Assembly: GCA_021804525.1 (NCBI GenBank)
Contig: JAJZHJ010000105.1
Span: forward strand, 1-5,663
Direction: 5' to 3'
DNA from: Bacteroidota bacterium
Lineage (GTDB): Bacteria; Bacteroidota; Bacteroidia; Bacteroidales; Paludibacteraceae
DNA: 5,663 bases
Position 1 is the first letter of the stretch. Each line of letters begins with the position of its first letter. Made by a program: the position numbers and the translations under genes. This document shows positions 1 to 4,563 of the stretch, one piece after another. The notes below the pieces were generated by a model. The model was not told the DNA's origin and did not search any database. It was given only the letters and a program-made list of their open reading frames with translations.

Positions 1-740
1 GAACCAATCTCTTCAACAGCGCGAATAGCAGCAATTTTATCGTTAAACATTTCTCCATTGACGCCTGTTATTTCCCCTTTGTCAAAGTCGATGGTCAGGG
101 TCTCTTTTTTATGTTTGGTTACCTGACTTGGATATGCTTCTTCAGGTAGTGTTTTGTTCGATTTTAACGTCTCTTTTCCGCCTATGCTTGTGCCCCATAG
201 TCCTTTGTTGATGGAGTATTCCATTTTGGAAAAATCAATATCCGTAATGCCATGTTCACGTAAATAATTGATTTCTTGTTCACGGGTTAGGCTCATATCG
301 CGCGTCGGTGTCAGGATTTCAATGTTCGGAGCAAGCACCTGAAACGTAAGGTCGAAACGAACCTGATCATTTCCTGCGCCAGTACTCCCGTGCGCCACGT
401 AATGAGCACCAATTTTCTTGGCGTATTCAATAATGGCAATAGCCTGAAAAATACGCTCGGAGCTTACGGAAATAGGGTAGGTGCCATTGCGCAATACATT
501 TCCATACACCATATATTTAATACTCTTTTCATAATAGTCCTGTGTCACATCGAGCGTGACGTGATGAGAAACTCCTAATTGATATGCTCTTTTTTCTACA
601 GCGATTAACTCACTTTCGCTGAATCCTCCGGTATTGGCAATGGCGGAGTAAACATCGTAACCTTTTTCATTTGCCAAATAGTTGGCACAAAAGGAGGTAT
701 CTAAACCTCCGCTAAAAGCTAAAACTACTTTCTTCTTCAT
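1..740 (-). CDS. argG: Argininosuccinate synthase, 3' part cut off by window edge
   Basis: This enzyme joins citrulline and aspartate using ATP to form argininosuccinate, the penultimate step of arginine synthesis, in the cytoplasm. The visible part is 246 codons with no stop; the family is usually about 400 residues, so roughly the last 150 lie beyond position 1. The N-terminal ATP-pyrophosphatase P-loop AFSGGLDTS is at residues 8-16. The citrulline/aspartate-binding stretch AHGSTGAGNDQVRFD is at 116-130, and SINKGLWG at 176-183. The start at 740 places the P-loop at the expected distance from the N-terminus (MKKKVVLAFSGG). The sequence is of the divergent Bacteroidetes type (SGGLDTSFCANYL, VAHGSTGAGND). 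The gap to the upstream GNAT gene is 144 bases with no clear Bacteroidetes-type promoter, so cotranscription from the argR promoter is likely. The reading frame is intact throughout. Confidence 0.96.
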   Translation of the reverse strand, partial: MKKKVVLAFSGGLDTSFCANYLANEKGYDVYSAIANTGGFSESELIAVEKRAYQLGVSHHVTLDVTQDYYEKSIKYMVYGNVLRNGTYPISVSSERIFQAIAIIEYAKKIGAHYVAHGSTGAGNDQVRFDLTFQVLAPNIEILTPTRDMSLTREQEINYLREHGITDIDFSKMEYSINKGLWGTSIGGKETLKSNKTLPEEAYPSQVTKHKKETLTIDFDKGEITGVNGEMFNDKIAAIRAVEEIG

Positions 741-884
741 CTGATTATAATTTGATTTTCACGAAAAGTCAAACAGGGCTCGTACCGATGCCCGAAATTT
801 GATTCATCCGACTGATTGCTTGCTTATGAATATTCTATCAATATAATTCTTCGATAAGAAATCAAGAACATATTTGTTTATTTA

Positions 885-1550
885 TCAATGGCTCTTTGGT
901 GTTTCTTCTTTTTTAGGTACTAATTTTTTGACTTGATTTTTCATTGGATTCGGAATTAGTTGTGCAAAAACTTTTTTCCATGCCGTTTGTTTTTTCGACG
1001 CTGACACATGCTCTGCCGGGTCGTACAACATGCCTGTGCATAGACACATTTTGTTGCTATTACGGGTTAAAATGTCAAAGTTAACACATGCTTCGCATCC
1101 TTTCCAAAACTCTTTGTCCTGAGTGAGTTCCGAAAAAGTGACAGGACGATAGCCCAGCTCGGAGTTTATTTTCATCACGGCTAATCCTGTAGTAAGCCCG
1201 AACAATTTGGCACTTGGGTATAATTCGCGTGAAATATCGAACGATTTCTTTTTAATGGCTTTTGCTAACCCATGTCCTCTGAATTTTTCGACAACAATTA
1301 ACCCCGAATTGGCTACAAATTGTTTGTCACTCCAACTTTCAATGTAACAAAATCCGGCGAATTCGGCACCGTTTAAGGCAATGATTGCTTTCCCCTCTAA
1401 CATTTTGTTTTTTATGTATTCCGGCGAACGTTTCGCAATACCTGTACCTCGTTTTGCCGCTGCCACACTAATGGTTTCCAAGATAATATCTATATATTTC
1501 AGATGCTCTTCATTGGCAACCATTATGTCAATATTCGTAATTTCTGACAT
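885..1550 (-). CDS. GNAT-family N-acyltransferase in arginine cluster; candidate N-acetyl/N-succinylglutamate synthase
   Basis: This is a 221-residue GNAT-fold acyltransferase. The acyl-CoA pyrophosphate-binding motif A is visible as VVEKFRGHGLAKAI, residues 86-99, with the R/Q-x-x-G-x-G/A signature at R91-A96. The N-terminal part carries RGTGIAKRSPEYI (34-46) and EGKAIIAL (52-59). After the GNAT core lies a C-terminal segment with CEAC (152-155) and CLC (169-171), then a basic, lysine-rich tail (about 190-221). It sits between argR and argG, as its relatives do in Bacteroides, where the acylated arginine intermediates are reported to be succinylated rather than acetylated. I therefore infer that it acylates glutamate as the first committed step. 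From memory, the equivalent Bacteroides thetaiotaomicron gene has been linked genetically to N-succinylglutamate synthesis. The acyl donor cannot be read from the sequence. There are 76 bases between argR and this gene, with no clear promoter. The GNAT fold is certain; the substrate is inference. Confidence 0.9.
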   Translation of the reverse strand: MSEITNIDIMVANEEHLKYIDIILETISVAAAKRGTGIAKRSPEYIKNKMLEGKAIIALNGAEFAGFCYIESWSDKQFVANSGLIVVEKFRGHGLAKAIKKKSFDISRELYPSAKLFGLTTGLAVMKINSELGYRPVTFSELTQDKEFWKGCEACVNFDILTRNSNKMCLCTGMLYDPAEHVSASKKQTAWKKVFAQLIPNPMKNQVKKLVPKKEETPKSH

Positions 1551-1626
1551 GATATGAATTGTTTATAATAATAGTAGTTGTAATTGATTTAGTCTTGTAG
1601 ATGAAAGGGGCTATTTGAGCTGTATG

Positions 1627-2106
1627 TTACTTCTCAATTTGAAGTTCGGGAAATATCTCTGATAATAAACTCATAATTTCCTTTCGATTATTTTTGTCAT
1701 TGATGGCAATAAAAATGGTGTCATCGCCGGCAATGGTTCCTAAAATACGTTCATCGGAGTAATTGTCAATGCTCCATGCTAATGCACTTGCATAGCCGGG
1801 ATGGGTTTTTATAATGGCTAATGATCCGGTAAATGCAACCGACAATATGCCTCCTTGCGCCTGTAGATTGTTGCTTGGTACTGCTTTAATTCGCCCATAA
1901 TCCACTACCTTGCTCGATAATGAATATCGGTAACCATTAGCGGTAGGTACTTTTGACACCTTAAGCTGTTTCAAATCGCGTGATAAAGTAGCCTGGGTGA
2001 GTGTGAACCCGTTGGATTGCAATACATTCAAAAGTTCTTCTTGGCTACTGATACTAAATGAAACGATGATTTCCTTGATTTTGTCAAGCCGTTCTTTCTT
2101 TGCCAT
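1627..2106 (-). CDS. argR: Arginine repressor ArgR
   Basis: This is an L-arginine-responsive DNA-binding regulator of 159 residues, normal for ArgR/AhrC. The N-terminal winged helix-turn-helix covers about residues 1-65, with the recognition helix TQATLSRDLKQL at 37-48, very close to the Bacillus AhrC type (TQATVSRD). The C-terminal hexamerisation and arginine-binding domain covers about 82-157. It contains GTIAGDDTIFIAI at 123-135, whose D128-D129 pair corresponds to the aspartates that bind arginine in E. coli ArgR. The start at 2106 gives MAKKERL, a normal ArgR N-terminus. Directly upstream lie two ARG boxes and a promoter, so the gene very probably represses itself. It is the first gene of a leftward cluster followed by the GNAT gene and argG, with a 76-base gap to the GNAT gene. 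The protein resembles the usual arginine-dependent repressor; nothing is missing or truncated. Confidence 0.97.
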   Translation of the reverse strand: MAKKERLDKIKEIIVSFSISSQEELLNVLQSNGFTLTQATLSRDLKQLKVSKVPTANGYRYSLSSKVVDYGRIKAVPSNNLQAQGGILSVAFTGSLAIIKTHPGYASALAWSIDNYSDERILGTIAGDDTIFIAINDKNNRKEIMSLLSEIFPELQIEK

Positions 2107-2124
2107 AGTGAATTTTTATTCATT
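2107..2124 (-). promoter_or_regulatory. ARG box 1, perfect consensus ArgR operator
   Basis: The core TGAATTTTTATTCA at 2109-2122 is an exact match to the classical ARG box pattern (TGAAT, four A/T, ATTCA). The outer A/T positions of the 18-bp box also match. It lies immediately in front of the argR start codon and just downstream of the predicted transcription start, where a bound ArgR hexamer would block transcription. The role is inferred from the match, its position and the adjacent argR gene. Confidence 0.88.
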
Positions 2125-2127
2125 TAA

Positions 2128-2145
2128 GCTGCAAATTTATTCACA
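2128..2145 (-). promoter_or_regulatory. ARG box 2, weaker partner operator
   Basis: The core TGCAAATTTATTCA (2130-2143) matches 8 of 10 fixed ARG box positions, including a perfect right half (ATTCA). It is separated from box 1 by exactly 3 bp, giving a centre-to-centre distance of 21 bp. That is the arrangement known for paired ArgR operators, where one hexamer binds both boxes on one DNA face. It overlaps the -7 element of the argR promoter. Confidence 0.75.
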
Positions 2146-2163
2146 AAATTGGAATTATGCAAC
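2132..2163 (-). promoter_or_regulatory. Promoter of argR (Bacteroidetes type)
   Basis: Read leftwards, the -7 element is TAAATTTG (2139 to 2132), an exact fit to TAnnTTTG. Twenty bases upstream is GTTG (2163 to 2160), matching the -33 TTTG in three of four positions at the expected spacing. Transcription would start near 2125, leaving a leader of about 20 bases. Both ARG boxes cover the region from the -7 element to the start codon, so repression by steric exclusion is expected. Confidence 0.75.
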
Positions 2164-2264
2164 TGTAATCTGATCTATTTTCTATCTTTTAATGTAGTTT
2201 CAATTACTGTCCCCCTTTTTTAGACTTTTTGCCTTTATGCCATTGAGGTTGTCGTTCTATTTTT

Positions 2265-2308
2265 TGACTTCTATAGAAATGATTTTCTTATGTAACTTGG
2301 TGAAGTCA
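2265..2308. repeat. 7-bp inverted repeat in the argR/padR intergenic region
   Basis: TGACTTC (2265-2271) is repeated in inverted form as GAAGTCA (2302-2308), with 30 bases between them. A separate 10-bp perfect palindrome, TTCTATAGAA, lies at 2269-2278 and overlaps the left arm. No gene is seen here. A repeat this short could arise by chance, but it lies only 10 bases before a stronger dyad. Function unknown. Confidence 0.4.
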
Positions 2309-2315
2309 TCTAATG

Positions 2316-2373
2316 ATGAATGGTGCAGCCTTAACTTCTAATCTTTCCATAACTTCTAAGTTGCACCATTTGT
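2316..2373. repeat. Strong dyad with nested direct repeats in divergent intergenic region
   Basis: AATGGTGCA (2319-2327) pairs perfectly with TGCACCATT (2362-2370). In an RNA read rightwards the stem can be extended outwards by G-U and A-U pairs to 2316/2373. It can be extended inwards through G2328-U2361, C2329-G2360 and, after a bulged C, UUA with UAA (2331-2333 with 2357-2359). The loop and inner stem also hold a 10-bp perfect direct repeat, TAACTTCTAA, at 2332-2341 and 2350-2359. No T-tract follows on either side and both flanking genes point away, so it is not an ordinary terminator. It could be a structured RNA, a regulator site or a relic of a small repeated element. Confidence 0.65.
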
Positions 2374-2477
2374 ATTGTCATTTTGTGGGCTTATTGAATC
2401 TTTTTCATTTGAGCCAACAAATATCATAAATAACATTAAATATAGTAGTTTGCATAACATAGTATTGTATTTGTATA

Positions 2478-2485
2478 TATCTTTG
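2478..2485 (+). promoter_or_regulatory. Probable -7 element of the padR promoter
   Basis: TATCTTTG exactly fits the Bacteroidetes -7 pattern TAnnTTTG. A TTTG at 2449-2452 is the nearest -33 candidate, but its 25-base spacing is longer than the usual 19-21. Transcription would start near 2491, giving a leader of roughly 33 bases before the padR start at 2524. Confidence 0.6.
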
Positions 2486-2523
2486 TGCCATCAATTGAAC
2501 GATGAACTGAAGGGAAACTGATT

Positions 2524-2898
2524 ATGGTACAAACAAAGCCAAACCAAAAAGAAATGCAAGTCGATAATGTCAAGTCGCAAATGCGGAAAGGTATTTTAGA
2601 ATATTGTATTTTGTTGATTCTAAATAAAAAGCCTTCATATGCTCCTGATATTATTGCGACATTGAAACAAGCCCATATAATAGTGGTGGAAGGTACTCTT
2701 TATCCGTTATTGACACGACTTAAAAACAGTGAGTTGCTGACATATCAATGGGAAGAGTCCACGCAAGGACCGCCGCGAAAATATTATTCGTTGACCGAAA
2801 CCGGACAAACTTTTCTAAACGATTTGGAAAATTCATGGGAAGAGTTGAGTGCAACCATCAATGCGTTGAAAACCGGAAATGGTGATTCAATTGAATGA
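2524..2898 (+). CDS. PadR-family transcriptional regulator
   Basis: This is a small winged helix-turn-helix repressor of 124 residues. The PadR core begins at MRKGILEYCILLIL (20-33) and continues with the recognition-helix region VEGTLYPLLTRLKNSELL (55-72). The wing ESTQGPPRKYYSLTETG (78-94) follows, then one C-terminal helix (about 95-115) used for dimerisation. The short C-terminal part places it in the small PadR subfamily. The start at 2524 follows a purine-rich GAAGGGAAA at 2509-2517. An internal ATG at 2554 (MQVDNVKSQMRKG) aligns better with typical Bacteroidetes relatives, so the true start is uncertain. The next gene encodes a PspC-domain membrane protein, a frequent partner of such regulators, so this protein probably controls its own operon. 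No ligand can be deduced. Its stop codon overlaps the start of a 25-codon ORF. Confidence 0.93.
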   Translation: MVQTKPNQKEMQVDNVKSQMRKGILEYCILLILNKKPSYAPDIIATLKQAHIIVVEGTLYPLLTRLKNSELLTYQWEESTQGPPRKYYSLTETGQTFLNDLENSWEELSATINALKTGNGDSIE

Positions 2899-2972
2899 AA
2901 ATTGGAAATGGATATATGAATTTAACAAACACAATACATGAGACGAGTTCCGATATTTGGGACGAGTTCTAA
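2895..2972 (+). CDS. Possible small protein (25 aa), overlapping padR stop
   Basis: This short ORF starts at an ATG sharing bases with the padR stop (ATGA), the usual signature of translational coupling. It encodes MKIGNGYMNLTNTIHETSSD followed by IWDEF and ends with TAA at 2970-2972. GGTGA at 2881-2885, nine bases upstream, could act as a ribosome-binding site. I recognise no family; there is no membrane segment, and the last part is acidic. It fills most of the 102-base gap between padR and the pspC-like gene. It may be a real small protein, a coupling leader, or a chance ORF; its length alone is not evidence. Confidence 0.3.
   Translation: MKIGNGYMNLTNTIHETSSDIWDEF
2942..2969 (+). repeat. 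Direct repeat GACGAGTTC x2 before the pspC-like gene
   Basis: GACGAGTTC occurs at 2942-2950 and again at 2961-2969, a 19-base step, close to two helical turns. It lies within the gap between padR and the PspC-domain gene, 32 bases before the latter's start. It could be a regulator site or a by-product of the short ORF that covers it, in which the two copies are read in different frames. Confidence 0.4.
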
Positions 2973-3000
2973 CTGACCTAAAAAATCAAATTTCAAACAG

Positions 3001-4116
3001 ATGAAAAAAACAGTCTCAATCAACCTCAACGGTAGCATTTTCCAGATTGATGAAGATGCGTACGAAGCGCTAAACGACTATTTGGAGGCAGTGGCAAAAC
3101 ATTTAAGCAATGAGTCAGAGCAAAAGGAGATTATGAACGATATTGAAGCCCGCATTGCTGAATTGTTTACCGAACGCATTCATCGTGTCGGTCAAGTGAT
3201 TACAATTGAAATGGTGGACGAAATCATGCAAATAATGGGTCGTCCTTCCGATTATGGAAACGAATCGCAAGATGAAGCTGCTTCATCCTCCTCTGAAAAG
3301 CAGCAACCATCTTCACATAAGACGGCGCGCCGCCTTTACCGTGATCCTGAGAAAGCGTTTTTGGCAGGAATTTTAAGTGGTCTTGCCGTTTATTTGAACA
3401 TTGATGTAGTGTGGTTGCGTATCATCTTTGTGATCATGGTTTTGCTGGGAGTTGGCACCATCATTCCAATTTATTTAGTGCTTTGGTTAGTCATTCCCAA
3501 AGCGGAAACAACTGCTCAACGTCTTGAAATGCAAGGAATTGATGTGACTGTGGAAAATCTGAAAGCCGAAGCAAACAAGATTAAAGAGCGTTTTCAAGAC
3601 TACGTCAGTCCCGAGTCGATTGATAAAAAAAAAGAACAAATAAAGTCTGAAGCACAACGAGTGAAAGTTAATGTGCACACTTATACCCATTCATCCGAAG
3701 TGCGTGATGTGACAAACAGCATAGGCAGAATTGTACAAGGAGTATTTAAGGGCTTATTTGCCGTTATTGCGGGGTTGGTTGGTTTTGCCGGTGCTGTCAT
3801 TGTTATCGCGTTGTTTATTGTTCTGATTGTTGCGATTGCTGCTCCTTCATGGTTAGTTATTAATACGCCAGATCAGTTGCAGAATGTGCTTGTCTGGTCA
3901 GCTGGAGGCAATTTAAATCTGTTGTTATTTTCTTTGTTGATGTTTATCGGTGTTCCAGTTTATATGCTTTTTTATGCAGCCATCAAAATGGTTTCGGGTG
4001 ACACCCACTTATCGACAACCGCCAAATGGGTGGCTTTCCTGGTATGGCTTGCCGGTTTCTTCCTGCTGATTAGTATGAGTGCTAAACTGATGTTGATTCA
4101 TGGATGGTGTTTGTAG
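3001..4116 (+). CDS. PspC-domain inner-membrane protein
   Basis: This is a 371-residue membrane protein. The N-terminal cytoplasmic domain (about 1-85) starts with MKKTVSINLNGSIFQIDEDA and contains EIMNDIEARIAELF (43-56), the region typically attached to PspC in Bacteroidetes. A Ser/Gln-rich linker (88-107) follows. The PspC domain is at about 110-168 (RRLYRDPEKAFLAGILSGLA, then YLNIDVVWLR), with its hydrophobic segment at 138-165. A charged, probably coiled-coil stretch spans about 180-225. Three further hydrophobic segments lie at about 250-287, 305-328 and 344-366. PspC in enterobacteria senses envelope stress and recruits PspA; no pspA or pspF is seen here, so the role in Bacteroidetes is inferred to be membrane-stress related. 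The start at 3001 follows an A-rich leader without a Shine-Dalgarno sequence, as usual in this phylum. It is probably cotranscribed with padR, 102 bases upstream. Confidence 0.92.
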   Translation: MKKTVSINLNGSIFQIDEDAYEALNDYLEAVAKHLSNESEQKEIMNDIEARIAELFTERIHRVGQVITIEMVDEIMQIMGRPSDYGNESQDEAASSSSEKQQPSSHKTARRLYRDPEKAFLAGILSGLAVYLNIDVVWLRIIFVIMVLLGVGTIIPIYLVLWLVIPKAETTAQRLEMQGIDVTVENLKAEANKIKERFQDYVSPESIDKKKEQIKSEAQRVKVNVHTYTHSSEVRDVTNSIGRIVQGVFKGLFAVIAGLVGFAGAVIVIALFIVLIVAIAAPSWLVINTPDQLQNVLVWSAGGNLNLLLFSLLMFIGVPVYMLFYAAIKMVSGDTHLSTTAKWVAFLVWLAGFFLLISMSAKLMLIHGWCL

Positions 4117-4147
4117 TGATATATTTACTCAGTATAATGGTTGATTC

Positions 4148-4173
4148 TTGCTAAACTTGTCTTGCTTTAGCAA
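4148..4173 (+). terminator. Hairpin after the pspC-like gene
   Basis: TTGCTAAA (4148-4155) pairs perfectly with TTTAGCAA (4166-4173), an 8-bp stem with a 10-base loop, 32 bases after the PspC-domain stop codon. The stem is A/T-rich and has no T-tract after it, so alone it is a weak terminator. It may protect the 3' end of the transcript or act with the stronger hairpin that follows. Confidence 0.45.
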
Positions 4174-4179
4174 CATAAT

Positions 4180-4224
4180 GAAACCCCTTCAACAAGCGTA
4201 ATTGCTTTCTTGTAGGGGCTTTTC
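4180..4224 (+). terminator. Intrinsic terminator of the padR-pspC unit
   Basis: CCCCT (4184-4188) pairs with AGGGG (4214-4218) and ACAAG (4192-4196) with CTTGT (4209-4213), with a 3-base bulge on the 5' side and a 12-base loop. The stem is followed by CTTTTC (4219-4224). A-rich bases before the stem (4180-4183) can pair with this tract, so it may also work leftwards. This is the best terminator in the window and closes the padR-pspC transcription unit. Confidence 0.7.
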
Positions 4225-4496
4225 AGCTCATCTCGCATGCAATTGTAGGCTTCTAAAGAGCGATATCATAAAAAACAAAGGTGACTTCGTAAATATGAAC
4301 AATATAATGTCGCATTTTGAATACTGATCGTTAGTTCACTCACCTGACCTCATCCGCCCTTCATTCACCTTCTTTTTGGGAGTACGGAAATGGGCTTATT
4401 GGTTACTTGTTTTTCCTGTCAACAATTCTTCGCATTATTAAGAGTTATTATTCATTAAACATTCCTATACACTATCTAAGGATTACGTTGCGTTGT
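4225..4496. other. Non-coding stretch between the terminator and the Tricorn-like gene
   Basis: I see no gene here. Rightward or leftward ORFs are short and lack family features. The one notable structure is an imperfect direct repeat, TTCACTCACCT (4335-4345) and TTCATTCACCT (4360-4370), in a pyrimidine-rich run. The remainder is A/T-rich. It may hold control sites for the downstream protease gene. Confidence 0.5.
4335..4370 (+). repeat. Imperfect 11-bp direct repeat
   Basis: TTCACTCACCT and TTCATTCACCT match in 10 of 11 bases with a 25-base step. They lie in a run that is almost all pyrimidine plus A on this strand (4335-4375), about 125-160 bases before the predicted promoter of the Tricorn-like gene. 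This could be a pair of regulator sites; function unknown. Confidence 0.4.
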
Positions 4497-4504
4497 TACC
4501 TTTG
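4497..4504 (+). promoter_or_regulatory. Probable -7 element of the Tricorn-like gene promoter
   Basis: TACCTTTG exactly fits the Bacteroidetes -7 pattern TAnnTTTG and lies 59 bases before the start codon. No TTTG is found at the expected -33 position, so support is from the -7 element and position only. Confidence 0.5.
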
Positions 4505-4563
4505 GACACTTTTAAATAGGGCTTCTTTACACAAGGCTAATTATTTCTTTAAATCTTTTCATT

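Noticed and set aside
390..578. Rightward 62-codon ORF
   Set aside because: Lies entirely antisense to argG, which is unmistakable in its own frame.
744..772. Leftward sigma70-like promoter, TTGACT - 17 bases - TATAAT, in front of argG
   Set aside because: The match is striking, but the -10 element ends 3 bases before the argG start, so transcription would begin inside the gene and lose its start codon. Bacteroidetes primary sigma factors also prefer a different pattern. Probably chance in A/T-rich DNA.
793..840. Two ARG-box-like sequences (CGAAATTTGATTCA at 793-806, TGAATATTCTATCA at 827-840) between the GNAT gene and argG
   Set aside because: Each matches 8 of 10 fixed positions, but their centres are 34 bp apart rather than 21, each has a non-A/T base in the central four, and no good promoter lies nearby. 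Not separable from chance.
2161..2523. PadR operator (ATGT-N8-ACAT type) in front of padR
   Set aside because: Looked for but no convincing dyad of this type was found near the predicted promoter.
3487..3690. Leftward 67-codon ORF
   Set aside because: Antisense shadow of the PspC-domain gene; no recognisable features.
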